A stretch of 64,000 bases of DNA from Flavobacteriales bacterium (GTDB taxonomy: Bacteria > Bacteroidota > Bacteroidia > Flavobacteriales_D > Sanyastnellaceae): contig JAGQVX010000002.1 of NCBI GenBank assembly GCA_020437755.1, positions 1 through 64,000 on the forward strand, in the 5' to 3' direction. Shown piece by piece: positions 25,860 through 35,223 of the stretch. Below the pieces are notes generated by a model. That model was not told the origin of the DNA and searched no databases. It saw only the letters and a program-made list of their open reading frames with translations. The first letter of the stretch is position 1, and every line of letters starts with the position of its first letter. Position numbers and translations under genes: made by a program.

Positions 25860-26699
25860 CTATACACACACATCCTTTTCAGACAACCGCATATCGGTGA
25901 TACGTGGCGTTTTGTGCAATCCGCCCTTACCCGGATAGATAAGCACGGCAATGCCCAATACCGTAATGAATGCACCCAGCAAGGTGATGACCTCGTCATT
26001 TGTAGCGGCATTGGTAAAGGCCACGTCGATAGCCGCGTGAAATACAATAACCGTGAGCAAGCTTCCCTTGGAACCATTGAACAACCAGGTGAGGATTACA
26101 CTGCCCAGAACCAACGAGATAAACCATCCGAAGATAGCACCTGCTCCCATATCGGTATAGCCCGGACGGTACAGGAAAAGCGGCCAGTGCCATATGGCCC
26201 AGAAAACAGACAATACCAACGAGGCCATAAGCGCTTTGTGGCGTCGCTGCAATTGAGGCAGAGCAAATCCCCTCCAGCCTACCTCTTCACCGAGACCAAA
26301 TGTGAGGACATTGTACAGGAAGAACGTGGCCACACCCCATTCAGGATGCTCTGAAGAGTGGCCTATATCAGACAAATAAACCACCGGAGAGCCGGCATTC
26401 TCGATAAACCACGCAATGAGAAAAAGCACCAGCGGAATGCCCATGGCTATTAAAATCCAGCGCCACGATTTGAAGGACACAATCGAACGGATGAGCGAAA
26501 TTACTCCGCTCTTTCCATGATTGACAGCCGTGACAATGAACGCGGCACTGATAGGCCCCAATGAACCCCATGCATGGTGCAAAGGCAGGCGCCATGCTAC
26601 ATCAACGCCCAATGCCTCCAGCCATAAAGGCGACCAAATGGCCCAACTGATGGCAAAGGACAAAATGAAAAACGAGCAAAGCTGATACTTCTTTAGCAT
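25860..26699 (-). CDS. CPBP family intramembrane metalloprotease
   Basis: The 279-residue membrane protein (Abi/Rce1-like) has about eight hydrophobic helices. The CPBP motifs are visible: GLGEEVGWRGFALPQLQRR (EExxxR), WAIWHWPLF (the FxxxH-like motif) and VIVFHAAIDVAF (HxxxD/N). In eukaryotes the family cleaves prenylated proteins; in bacteria roles range from bacteriocin immunity to processing, and cannot be told here. The start MLKKYQL is preferred; one at 26714 adds five residues. Single gene, convergent with nothing. Confidence 0.88.
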   Translation of the reverse strand: MLKKYQLCSFFILSFAISWAIWSPLWLEALGVDVAWRLPLHHAWGSLGPISAAFIVTAVNHGKSGVISLIRSIVSFKSWRWILIAMGIPLVLFLIAWFIENAGSPVVYLSDIGHSSEHPEWGVATFFLYNVLTFGLGEEVGWRGFALPQLQRRHKALMASLVLSVFWAIWHWPLFLYRPGYTDMGAGAIFGWFISLVLGSVILTWLFNGSKGSLLTVIVFHAAIDVAFTNAATNDEVITLLGAFITVLGIAVLIYPGKGGLHKTPRITDMRLSEKDVCV

Positions 26700-26808
26700 G
26701 GTCCAATTTCGCAATTCCTGCTCAATTCCCGCTGATTTTAGTCATTTATACACATGTATTGATCAACAGTTGAGCTTAGACTATCTTTGAACCATCCAAT
26801 TTGAAACC

Positions 26809-29800
26809 ATGAAGCAACTTTTCACTGTTGTCCTGGCATTGTTGTGTGCCTGGGGACAAGCCCAATGGGTGCCCCAAACCGCATATGAGGCAAAATCTTC
26901 AGATCCCCAGTGGATTCAACTCCTGTACAGCGAAAATCCCAATGCCCTTGAAGTGCGCGAAGCTTATGAGAGCTACTATCAAACCCATGAGTTTGTGAAG
27001 AATGAGCATACTCAATACTACAAGCGCTGGATTCGTGTTGCCATGCTCACGATGGATAATACGGGCAACGTTTTGCCTCTGCCCTACGATACACAAGCCA
27101 ACACGCACTACCTCGAAAAATATGCCGAAGCTCAAATGCGCGACGGCGGCGAATGGGAAGAAATGGGGCCTTGGCATTACGACCCGGAAGTGGCAATGTA
27201 CTTCCAGGTGCAGTCACCGGGAGCCTGCCACATTTACACCGTAGAACAAGCACCTTCAGATGCTGATGTTGTATGGGCAGGAGGAGCGACTTCAGGAATT
27301 TGGAAATCGACCGACAAAGGAATGCACTGGCAATTGATGTCATCTGATTTGCTGGTGACCTCTGTGTACAGCATTGCCATCCACCCTACCAACCCTGATA
27401 TCGTATATTTCGGAGAGGGTGATGGAATCATCTACAAAACAACCGATGGCGGACTTACCTGGAACATGACGGGTGATGCCGATTTTCAGGGCAATCCGTT
27501 TTGGTGCCGCGATCTCAAAATGCTTCCCGGCGATCCGGAATCGCTTATTGCCTGTACCAATGAAGGTCTGAAAATCACCCATGACGGAGGAGCAACATGG
27601 ACCAATGAGATCATTGGTGAATATATGGAAGTGGAATTCCACCCCACCAATCCCGATGTGATTTATGTGGTGCGACTGCTCAACAATAAAACAACATTCA
27701 TCCGATCTACAGATGGCGGGGAAAATTTCACTGCGGTAGGTGACGGATGGCCCAATCCGGCGGTGGGTGCTGAACAAAAACGATGTGAGATCGCCGTTTC
27801 TGCTGCAGCTCCCGACCGGGTGTATGTGTTGGCATCCGGCTCAGAGAATGGCGGCAGCGGTCTGTACGGCATTTACATCAGTGAAGACATGGGTGACACC
27901 TTCACCTTTCAATGCTGCGGCGACAGTCCGGCGGGAGTCCCCGAGGCTGCCAACAACCCCAACACTTTGGGATGGAGCGAAGACGGAAGTGGCGATGGCG
28001 GACAATACTACTACGACCTTGGTTTGGACGTGTCTCCTACCCAGCCCGACCTCCTGTTTTCAGCCGGAATATGTGTTTGGAGAAGTGCTGATGCCGGACA
28101 AAACTGGTCGCTGAACGGTCACTGGGTAACGTGGGCCGGCGAATTCACTGCCGATCGCTACACCCATGCAGATGTTCACGACGTAAAGTTCTTTACCACA
28201 ACCGATGGAGACGTTGATATGTGGGTAGCTTCCGATGGAGGTCTGTTTTACTCTTCCGATCAGGGAGACCATATGGAACCGCGCATGTACGGCATCCAGG
28301 GAACGGATTTTTGGGGCTGGCAATCGGGTGCCCGACATGGTTCGGTGATGGTTGGTGGCACCTACCACAATGGAACACTAATTAAGAATGGTGATCTCTA
28401 CTATTGGGGGGCTGACAGTGAAGACAATGGCGGCTGGCTCGCCGAGCTGGCGGGTGACAATTTCCGCGGATTTGTGAATCCGGGGGACAGCACCATCGGC
28501 TACCACGACGGGGGTTCATTCCGATACAGCACCGATCGGTTTACCCGCATCAGCGGATTGCCATTCGACAATAGCAAACGACCGAACACCAGCTATTGGT
28601 GGGGAGAATACGGCAATATGGAGTGGGATCCTGCCTGCTACCAATGCATCTACTCTCCTGTTGAAACGGCACTGTGGCACACTACCGATGGTGGAACTTC
28701 CTGGGAAATGGTTTATGATTTCGGAGGAAGTAAAATAGTGAATGTAAAGGTAGCCGCCCGCGACCGAGCGATAATCTACGTTACTCAACGCACCAACGGC
28801 GGTTCCTGGCGCATTTGGCGCACGGCCGATGCCGGAGCCACCTGGAACGATATCACTCCCTCTGACGCCATAATGGGCAACAACAATGGTGCATCCAAGT
28901 ATATCGATGTGCATGGAACCGACCCGAATGTGCTCTACTTTGTGACTGTAGGAAATCAAACCGGTTATCAGGTCTTCAAAACGGCTGATGGTGGAACTAC
29001 ATGGGAGAACCTGAGTGGGTCAAACCTCAACGGACAGTTCACCACTGCTATTTGGCATCAACGAGGTACAGAAGACGGTTTGTACGTTTCAACCGACAAA
29101 GCCGTGTATTACCGAAATGCCACTATGGAAGACTGGGAGATGTACAACAACAACCTTCCCGCACGAACACCTTCGGTATTTCTCCAGGGAAACTACTGTG
29201 AAGGAAAAATTCGCAGCGCCGGATCACGAGGTGTGCATCAATGTGATTTTTACGAAGATTTCGCTCTTCAGGCATCATTTATGGCGAGTCAAACCGTCAT
29301 CAATCTGGGCGTTCAATGCGAGTCCGATACCATTCGATTCGTAGACAATAGCGTGGTTCGATGTGGAGATTTGTCGTATGAGTGGAACTTCAACGGAGGC
29401 ACCGTGGTAGAAGACCTGGGCGATGAAATGCTCGTACTGTTCAGCGCATTGGGCAGCTATGATGTGAGCATGACCATTACAGACGGCAACGGCAATAGCG
29501 ACACCTGGAACTGGGCCGATCTGATTCAGGTCATTGATGAACCCGTGGGCTTTCCCGTTACTGAAGACTTCAACAACGGCATGCCTCCTGAATTTTGGAA
29601 GATCGTTGACTTAGAAGGAGGTGGCCATTGGGAACAGGGAACGGTATTGGGCGATGAAACCAACCATGTGGCTCAATTTCCCAATTACTGGGTAGATACT
29701 CAAGGTCAAACCGACCTACTTGTGTTCCCTGCTCAGGATTTTTCCGACATCGATAACGCCCTGCTTCACTTTGACGTGAGCTATCAAACCTATGCTGACT

Positions 29801-30321
29801 ATATCGACGGACTGGAAGTGGTGTACCGTACTGCCAACAGTGAGGACTGGATTCCGCTTTACTCGAAAAGTGGCTCTGATCTGGCCGTTGAAGGGAATTA
29901 CACCTGGTTTTGGTATGATCAGGGAGGTACGCTTTTGTGGCGCACCGACACGGTTGATTTGAGCGTGCTTGCCGGTGAACCGTGCGTCACGTTGGCCTTC
30001 AGCAATATTGGTGGTTATGGTAATCACATCTGGATCGACAATGTGAATCTGACATTTGCCACTGACGTGGAGGATCAGCCGGGCGATCTCGCCTTCTCGA
30101 TGTATCCCAACCCCGCTGAGAATCAATTATTTATCCAGTTCCCTGCGCATACAAAAGGCGCTGTTTTGGATATTTATGATGCACAAGGCAAATGGGTAAT
30201 TTCCCGGAATATGAATGCCGGATCCTATGTGGATATCAGTTCGCTGCGTGCAGGTGTTTACTACGTAGCGCTGCGTGCCGGAGAGCGTCGTTCCACACAA
30301 AAACTGGTTGTTTCACGGTAA
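26809..30321 (+). CDS. Secreted T9SS cargo with BNR/sortilin-like propeller, PKD and adhesin-like domains
   Basis: The 1170-residue product has signal peptide MKQLFTVVLALLCAWGQAQ. Residues ~140-830 carry many S-T/D-D-G-G-x-T-W Asp-box repeats (STDKGMHWQLM, TTDGGLTWNM, THDGGATWTNE, TADGGTTWENL), the hallmark of BNR/VPS10 sortilin-like propellers often labelled exo-alpha-sialidase, though no sialidase catalytic set is evident. Next come a PKD domain (YEWNFNGGTVVEDLGDEMLV, about 865-940), a MAM/cleaved-adhesin-like jelly roll (EDFNNGMPPEFWKI..NIGGYGNHIWIDNV) and a type A T9SS tail (MYPNPAENQLFIQF..IYDAQGKW..LRAGVYYVAL). Likely a surface glycan- or peptide-binding protein. Confidence 0.9.
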   Translation: MKQLFTVVLALLCAWGQAQWVPQTAYEAKSSDPQWIQLLYSENPNALEVREAYESYYQTHEFVKNEHTQYYKRWIRVAMLTMDNTGNVLPLPYDTQANTHYLEKYAEAQMRDGGEWEEMGPWHYDPEVAMYFQVQSPGACHIYTVEQAPSDADVVWAGGATSGIWKSTDKGMHWQLMSSDLLVTSVYSIAIHPTNPDIVYFGEGDGIIYKTTDGGLTWNMTGDADFQGNPFWCRDLKMLPGDPESLIACTNEGLKITHDGGATWTNEIIGEYMEVEFHPTNPDVIYVVRLLNNKTTFIRSTDGGENFTAVGDGWPNPAVGAEQKRCEIAVSAAAPDRVYVLASGSENGGSGLYGIYISEDMGDTFTFQCCGDSPAGVPEAANNPNTLGWSEDGSGDGGQYYYDLGLDVSPTQPDLLFSAGICVWRSADAGQNWSLNGHWVTWAGEFTADRYTHADVHDVKFFTTTDGDVDMWVASDGGLFYSSDQGDHMEPRMYGIQGTDFWGWQSGARHGSVMVGGTYHNGTLIKNGDLYYWGADSEDNGGWLAELAGDNFRGFVNPGDSTIGYHDGGSFRYSTDRFTRISGLPFDNSKRPNTSYWWGEYGNMEWDPACYQCIYSPVETALWHTTDGGTSWEMVYDFGGSKIVNVKVAARDRAIIYVTQRTNGGSWRIWRTADAGATWNDITPSDAIMGNNNGASKYIDVHGTDPNVLYFVTVGNQTGYQVFKTADGGTTWENLSGSNLNGQFTTAIWHQRGTEDGLYVSTDKAVYYRNATMEDWEMYNNNLPARTPSVFLQGNYCEGKIRSAGSRGVHQCDFYEDFALQASFMASQTVINLGVQCESDTIRFVDNSVVRCGDLSYEWNFNGGTVVEDLGDEMLVLFSALGSYDVSMTITDGNGNSDTWNWADLIQVIDEPVGFPVTEDFNNGMPPEFWKIVDLEGGGHWEQGTVLGDETNHVAQFPNYWVDTQGQTDLLVFPAQDFSDIDNALLHFDVSYQTYADYIDGLEVVYRTANSEDWIPLYSKSGSDLAVEGNYTWFWYDQGGTLLWRTDTVDLSVLAGEPCVTLAFSNIGGYGNHIWIDNVNLTFATDVEDQPGDLAFSMYPNPAENQLFIQFPAHTKGAVLDIYDAQGKWVISRNMNAGSYVDISSLRAGVYYVALRAGERRSTQKLVVSR

Positions 30322-30357
30322 GCGACTTGAAATACAATGCATGGGCAACTGATTGAT

Positions 30358-30372
30358 CATTTGCCGAATGGC
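30358..30372 (+). repeat. Dispersed covarying hairpin repeat, just before small ORF
   Basis: Exact copy, GCC..GGC stem, GAAT loop; ends 8 bp before the ATG of the 58-residue ORF. Confidence 0.85.
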
Positions 30373-30380
30373 AGCTATTT

Positions 30381-30557
30381 ATGAAGAAAATGGCAGACAA
30401 AATCATGCTGAGGTTGAGCCGTGCGCTCCTTCCCTCCTATTCCCGTCGAAATCTCGAAAAGCTTTCGCGTAAGGACATGCTCATGGTTGGATTTAAACTT
30501 TGGCTGGCAAAGCGCGTAGCCCGGAATGACAAGCCATTGGCCGGTAGGAGACCTTGA
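30381..30557 (+). CDS. Small basic conserved-looking protein (58 aa)
   Basis: A short frame, MKKMADKIMLRLSRALLPSY to a TGA at 30555, is strongly basic and amphipathic. The pattern L-S-R-x-L-L-P-S-Y-S-x-x-x-L-x-K-L-S-R-K-D-x-x-x-x-G-F/W-x-x-W resembles a family of ~50-60-residue proteins common in Bacteroidota (N-terminal helix, then LLPSYS..DL.KLSK and a W-containing tail), sometimes annotated as SsrA-binding-like. Its function is not known. It lies between two copies of the dispersed repeat, one 8 bp before the start and one 13 bp after the stop. Confidence 0.6.
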   Translation: MKKMADKIMLRLSRALLPSYSRRNLEKLSRKDMLMVGFKLWLAKRVARNDKPLAGRRP

Positions 30558-30570
30558 TGGATCAAGGTAT

Positions 30571-30585
30571 GGCATCCGCCAAATG
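30571..30585 (-). repeat. Dispersed covarying hairpin repeat, after small ORF
   Basis: GGC..GCC stem with GGAT loop (the N position is G). Lies 2 bp outside the stop of the leftward T9SS gene. Confidence 0.8.
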
Positions 30586-30587
30586 AA

Positions 30588-31610
30588 TTACCGCTTCACG
30601 AGGCGATGCTCACGCACCGTACCATCGGCGTAGCGCACCAGAACGACGTACGTGCCGGGAATCAGAAACGAAATGTCGTTCTCCGTTCCGGGATTATGAA
30701 TCACTCCGGCTGATTGTCCGTGGGGCGTAAAAAACTCCAGGGATTCCATTGGCTCAGGACGAAGAATTTCGATGTGATCCTGTGCCGGATTGGGATAGAA
30801 GGGCGCAAATTCCGCCACCTTGAGGAACTCATCCAGAAACACCGTACCGTGGCACTCCGAAGCCAGCACATCATCGGTGGAAGTCATGCCATACACTACC
30901 CCGCCAATATTGTTGCCATAAGTGAGGTCAAGAGCTACAAAGGTATTATTGAAGGCATTGATTCGAAAGAACTCGTTGCTCGTGTTGGCCACTATAATCT
31001 CCTCATCTCCACACGACTCAAACACATTGCAAAGCCCCCAAATGTCTTCCAGGGTAAGAATCTCCGCAGGGATATCATACAGCACGGCAACGTCATACGT
31101 TGACAAGTCCACGGCCTTGATGATGCCGGTGGCCAAGGGATAGATCAAATATCCGTTGTAGAAAGACAAATCTCCACCCGTCAGCTCACCTGTATTGAAG
31201 AGCACCTCATCTTGTTGAGTAGTGATGTTGTGCCTGATGAGGTCATAGTTGTAATCGAGCGAATACAGATTATTCAGAGCGTCGCACGTACATGCTGTAT
31301 GTGGCCAAAGCGATTCGAACATACCGGCATCGGACATGGTTTGGGCATCGATATCAATGAGGAGAATATTTCCCGACTGCGACAAACCATACAAATCTCC
31401 GGAGGGTGCCACGGCAATATCCGCAAGAACAGGGAAGCTCACATCGAAAGTTGCCAAGAGATTCATCATGGACTGATCAACCAATTCATACAGTCCGCCT
31501 ATGTTGGTATTGGGGTTGAATTGATATACGTACACCGTTTGGCTCGAACCGGTAAGCCCCCATCCGGTGGCACCCATAAGAAGTATTAAATGCAGCAGTA
31601 GTTTTTTCAT
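30588..31610 (-). CDS. Secreted T9SS cargo protein of unknown function
   Basis: The 340-residue product has signal peptide MKKLLLHLILLMGATGWGLTGSSQ and about 230 residues of short beta-repeats (YVYQFNPNTNIGGLYELVD, VAPSGDLYGLSQSGNILLID, TCDALNNLYSLDYNYDL), suggesting a propeller like those of the DUF6923 or LVIVD kind. It ends in a type A T9SS tail (FYPNPAQDHIEILRPEP..IPGTYVVLVRYADG..REHRLVKR). It is read leftwards, 142 bp downstream of the CotH-domain gene but separated from it by a terminator. Confidence 0.8.
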   Translation of the reverse strand: MKKLLLHLILLMGATGWGLTGSSQTVYVYQFNPNTNIGGLYELVDQSMMNLLATFDVSFPVLADIAVAPSGDLYGLSQSGNILLIDIDAQTMSDAGMFESLWPHTACTCDALNNLYSLDYNYDLIRHNITTQQDEVLFNTGELTGGDLSFYNGYLIYPLATGIIKAVDLSTYDVAVLYDIPAEILTLEDIWGLCNVFESCGDEEIIVANTSNEFFRINAFNNTFVALDLTYGNNIGGVVYGMTSTDDVLASECHGTVFLDEFLKVAEFAPFYPNPAQDHIEILRPEPMESLEFFTPHGQSAGVIHNPGTENDISFLIPGTYVVLVRYADGTVREHRLVKR

Positions 31611-31700
31611 AGAGTGTATGTTGCAGGAAAGAAAGATACTCGAACCCGTAGAATTTTCACCATGACAGATTTCATCTTTGATGTCAACCTTGAAACCACA

Positions 31701-31729
31701 AAAAAACCACGCCGATTGACGTGGTTTTA
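31701..31729 (-). terminator. Rho-independent terminator of the CotH/lamin-tail gene
   Basis: A 7-bp stem AACCACG/CGTGGTT with an eight-base loop; on the reverse strand it is followed by seven T. Confidence 0.8.
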
Positions 31730-31752
31730 GTAATCAGTTTCCTGAAATGCTG

Positions 31753-34700
31753 TTATCTAAAGACCGTAATATGGCCTGAATACTCGTGTTCTTCCAGATC
31801 GTGAACCGACTTAACGGTCATGGTGTACATGTACATTTCGTCTTCCACGTAATGCTGGCCACCGTTATAAGAACCATCCCATGGAATGGTAGGATCAGCG
31901 GTTTCGAAAACGATATCACCCCAACGGTTGAATATCTTCAATGAGAAATCTGTGATATCCCAGGCATCACCATATACGAAGAAGAAGTCGTTCTTTCCAT
32001 CGTTGTTAGGTGTGAAAGAATTCGGAATATACACTGCAAACTCTACCGGCTTGAAATGTGCCACAATAGTGTCGGTGCCGTTCAATGACCAATACACTTC
32101 ACGTGAAGTATTATCGGGTGAAGGTGCGTGGTTGTCGGCCGACCAGTTGTTGAAGTTCCAGAATTGGTTAGGAGTAGCCAACATCTTAATTGGATCGGTC
32201 ACCCCTACCACGCTGCTCCATGTATCGGTCACAACTATGCTCTCTTCGATCAGAACCATTCCTGAGTTGGGAGGATCGACCATAACCGTTAATGGAAAGT
32301 GAGGAATCACTTCATACACAGCTACAATCACATCTTCCTGAGTCAGGTTGACAATCATGTCGGGCGTCAATTCATCCGGAGTAATAATGTTGTTGTTGAT
32401 CGTCCAGTGGCTGAACACACTCCATTCATCGGCCGGTACGGTAAGGAAGTTGATGTCCACTTCACCTTCTACAACATCGTTGTATGGAAGAGTCAATTGC
32501 GTTCCATCCATAAACACATATCCCGCTCCTGTTGGCTGAACATTTACTGTGAGATCAAAGTGAGGGATCTCCGTGTAGAATGCCACGATGGTGTCAGTGG
32601 TCGTAATGAATACTGTACCTTCAGGATCATTCACATCCGGATTGATGCTTGCGTTATTCAGTTCCCAGTGATCGAAAACGAACCATTCGTTCTCGGTAGC
32701 CTGGAACAAGTGCATTCCACCATCTGTCAACACGGTATTGGCATAAGGTCCCATAGGAACGCCATCTACCAGGATATCACCGGCTCCGGCTGGTTGCACA
32801 TCATAAGTCACCAACTGCGGATCAATATCGGTGAGGAAGTGGGCAATAATTACCACGTCACCGGTTACATCAAATTCGAGCAGCGGGTTGGTGGGGTCAT
32901 CAAGCGTGACATCGCCTGAAACTACTTCCCAACCGATAAAGAGTCCCATTTCGCTCAATGCTTCGAGCGTCAAAGGAATACCGGCGAAGTATGTACCTTC
33001 CCATGGAGACATTTCCTGCGTTACATTAACCGTAGAGATCTGCACTTCACCAAGTCCGTCAACGATGACGGTGATAGTCACTGCTTCAACATCGTAACAG
33101 TCTTCAATACCTCCGATAATTTCATCGGCGCAACGTGCTTCGATAAAGTCTTTCAGGTCGATTACGTTGTTTTCCCAACCGCCGTAGGTACCACCCCAAC
33201 GGTCAATTTGACGTTGCATTTCCGGTCCGATCACGCCAGTCATCGAATCCACCAACCAAATCATGTAGTCACACGAGAAATAGGTGTTCGACAAATCCGC
33301 GTAGCGGTTGATGTAGTAGGCATTGAAATCCTCGTTCTCAAAAAGAGCGTTGAGGATAGGGACGTGTCCCTGACCGCCCGGGTCACCCAATCCTTCAGGA
33401 TTACAGGGATCGGCTCCCGGACTGGTATCCGGAACACCGGTGTAGTTGATGTAGTGACCAAAAGTCGCATCCAGGTCCCACAATACATAGCGCCATTTCT
33501 TAGCTGAACCATCCGGGTGACGACCACGCCACCATGCTGTATTCCAATTCAACCAGTCAGTGCAAACTACATAACCATTTAATATGAAGTAGTCAATCAG
33601 ACTCTTATGGTTGTAGAGACTTGTTACGTATTCATAATTCGCTGGATCAGACATGTCGTTAGACAAAATGAAGTTCCTCAGATCCACAAAATCAGCCTGG
33701 CTTCCATACTCCTCCCAGGTTCCACCCCAGGTCTTGATGTAGTCCACAAAACCCGCAGGCTGATCGTAGTAGTAGTCTGTGTAATCAATATCATCGGCCT
33801 TCTCACGCACATCATATACACCCCAGTATTCACCGTTGATGTAGACGATACAAAACAACCCGGCACGCTCATCCAACTTCAAGTCGGCCAGAATCGAAAT
33901 CTCATGGCAATAGAAGTCGCGGATATGTGCACCCCCATTGGAGAATGGGTAGTTGTCGTTGGCAGCAGCTTTGAAGATCAAACGCTCAAAATGCTCCCGG
34001 GGAGTGTGAGGGAAAATCTGAGTTTCCACCCCGTTATCGTATCCCATAGCATCGCGAGTAACGTAGTCAAACCCTCGTTGTCCGTATGCATTTGAATCGT
34101 TACCGTGTTCGTTACTGTCACCTTGAGCTTCAACCACGAAGTTTCCGTTTTGGTCAAACATCTCAATAGACATCAACTCATCACCGTTCCACGAACCATC
34201 GCTGAGCGTACCCCCGGCAACCGAGAAAATCTCTATAGTATGGTTGTCGTCACCTACAAAGTAGGTATTGGTCTCAATGCGACTTTCAAGAATGTCGTTG
34301 TCCGGATGGTAGGCAATTGCGCGAACTACTGTAGTTTGATTGATGTCAATAGGTGCGCTGTACAGCGTAGAACCATTATTAGGCTCCGAACCATCCAGTG
34401 TGTAGTAGATTACTGCATCAGCCTGTGGGCTTGAAATGGAAACGGTTACACCACCGGCGTAGTAACCTGCCTGGGTGTCCAAAACCGGACGAGTAGCATA
34501 CGACGTTCCTGTCGTTCCGCCATTGGCCGCTTCAGGTGAAGGGTTGGTAAGAATTACCCAATCGATTGCGCCATCAGATGAACGTCCATAGCTGTGATTG
34601 GCAAGATTGGCGCCGGTAGCACTGAAGTCATGCGACGTGATTTCCGCCCCACCCGGGTTGGAAAACACGAAAGTTTCTCCAGCAGTTTGGGTAACCTTGA

Positions 34701-35043
34701 AATTGGTATTCAGGTAGCCAAACTGATTGGGGTCCCAGTCCCAGGTTCCGGTGAGCAATACCACGAGGTATCCATTGGCGGGTACCATGGTTCCCGCAGG
34801 GAACTCCCATTTCATAGGATCCGCAGCATCGTCACTCAACCAGTAACCGCTAATATCAAAAGCAGCTCCGGTGGGGTTGTAAAACTCCGCCCAGTCTTCA
34901 TACTCGCCGCCCCAGCCTCCGCCGACATCCCAGTCGGTGTAGTTGGCAGCACAAAGCTCATTCAGCACAACTTGCGACTGTGCAACATGAAATGATAGCA
35001 GGATGAAGAGGGTGAAAAAGAATTTGGTTTCAAAATTTCTCAT
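31753..35043 (-). CDS. Large surface protein: lamin-tail, CotH kinase, InlB-type repeats, CHU_C tail
   Basis: After the signal peptide (MRNFETKFFFTLFILLSFHVAQSQ) the 1096-residue protein has: a lamin-tail domain (VVLNELCAANYTDWDVGG..AEFYNPTGAAFDISGYWLSDD, 25-150), a chitobiase/hexosaminidase C-terminal-like domain (DAVIYYTLDGSEPNNGSTLY, 190-255), a CotH kinase-like domain (CIVYINGEYWGVYDVREKADDIDY and WRYVLWDLDATFGHYINYTG, 280-630), divergent InlB-type repeats (AGAGDILVDGVPMGPY, AHFLTDID, 670-1000), and a gliding-motility C-terminal domain (YIPNSFTPNNDGKNDFFFV..LKIFNRWGDIVFET..GSYNGG), type B T9SS signal. CotH proteins phosphorylate spore coat proteins in Bacillus; here the target is unknown. 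Confidence 0.92.
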   Translation of the reverse strand: MRNFETKFFFTLFILLSFHVAQSQVVLNELCAANYTDWDVGGGWGGEYEDWAEFYNPTGAAFDISGYWLSDDAADPMKWEFPAGTMVPANGYLVVLLTGTWDWDPNQFGYLNTNFKVTQTAGETFVFSNPGGAEITSHDFSATGANLANHSYGRSSDGAIDWVILTNPSPEAANGGTTGTSYATRPVLDTQAGYYAGGVTVSISSPQADAVIYYTLDGSEPNNGSTLYSAPIDINQTTVVRAIAYHPDNDILESRIETNTYFVGDDNHTIEIFSVAGGTLSDGSWNGDELMSIEMFDQNGNFVVEAQGDSNEHGNDSNAYGQRGFDYVTRDAMGYDNGVETQIFPHTPREHFERLIFKAAANDNYPFSNGGAHIRDFYCHEISILADLKLDERAGLFCIVYINGEYWGVYDVREKADDIDYTDYYYDQPAGFVDYIKTWGGTWEEYGSQADFVDLRNFILSNDMSDPANYEYVTSLYNHKSLIDYFILNGYVVCTDWLNWNTAWWRGRHPDGSAKKWRYVLWDLDATFGHYINYTGVPDTSPGADPCNPEGLGDPGGQGHVPILNALFENEDFNAYYINRYADLSNTYFSCDYMIWLVDSMTGVIGPEMQRQIDRWGGTYGGWENNVIDLKDFIEARCADEIIGGIEDCYDVEAVTITVIVDGLGEVQISTVNVTQEMSPWEGTYFAGIPLTLEALSEMGLFIGWEVVSGDVTLDDPTNPLLEFDVTGDVVIIAHFLTDIDPQLVTYDVQPAGAGDILVDGVPMGPYANTVLTDGGMHLFQATENEWFVFDHWELNNASINPDVNDPEGTVFITTTDTIVAFYTEIPHFDLTVNVQPTGAGYVFMDGTQLTLPYNDVVEGEVDINFLTVPADEWSVFSHWTINNNIITPDELTPDMIVNLTQEDVIVAVYEVIPHFPLTVMVDPPNSGMVLIEESIVVTDTWSSVVGVTDPIKMLATPNQFWNFNNWSADNHAPSPDNTSREVYWSLNGTDTIVAHFKPVEFAVYIPNSFTPNNDGKNDFFFVYGDAWDITDFSLKIFNRWGDIVFETADPTIPWDGSYNGGQHYVEDEMYMYTMTVKSVHDLEEHEYSGHITVFR

Positions 35044-35104
35044 AATCTTTCCAGGATTAGACCTATTCAGTAGCAAGACGCTCTTCTTATTAAATAGGTT
35101 GCAT

Positions 35105-35112
35105 CAAAGATA
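35105..35112 (-). promoter_or_regulatory. Bacteroidota -7 promoter box for the CotH/lamin-tail gene
   Basis: TATCTTTG on the reverse strand, exact TAnnTTTG, 61 bp before the chosen ATG. Confidence 0.55.
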
Positions 35113-35180
35113 GCACGACGCATTGATTTTTTTTGCATCTGGTTAACAATCGTTTTACACCGTTGCCTTTTCAAATCGTA

Positions 35181-35204
35181 AAAAAAGCTCCCGAAGGAGC
35201 TCTT
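35181..35204 (-). terminator. Rho-independent terminator of the lysyl-oxidase gene
   Basis: AGCTCC, a CGAA loop and GGAGCT form a 6-bp stem; on the reverse strand it is followed by seven T. Confidence 0.8.
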
Positions 35205-35223
35205 TCTAAAATTCTTTGTGGTC

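Noticed and set aside
25743-26354. 203-codon forward ORF across the CPBP gene
   Set aside because: It is the complement of a clear CPBP protease reading frame; its composition (many Gln, Arg, Cys) is that of a shadow frame.
28811-28826. CATTTGGCGCACGGC as another dispersed repeat copy
   Set aside because: The loop reads GCAC and the second half is GGC, so it does not pair with the first GGC; it breaks the co-variation rule and codes a normal IWRTAD segment.
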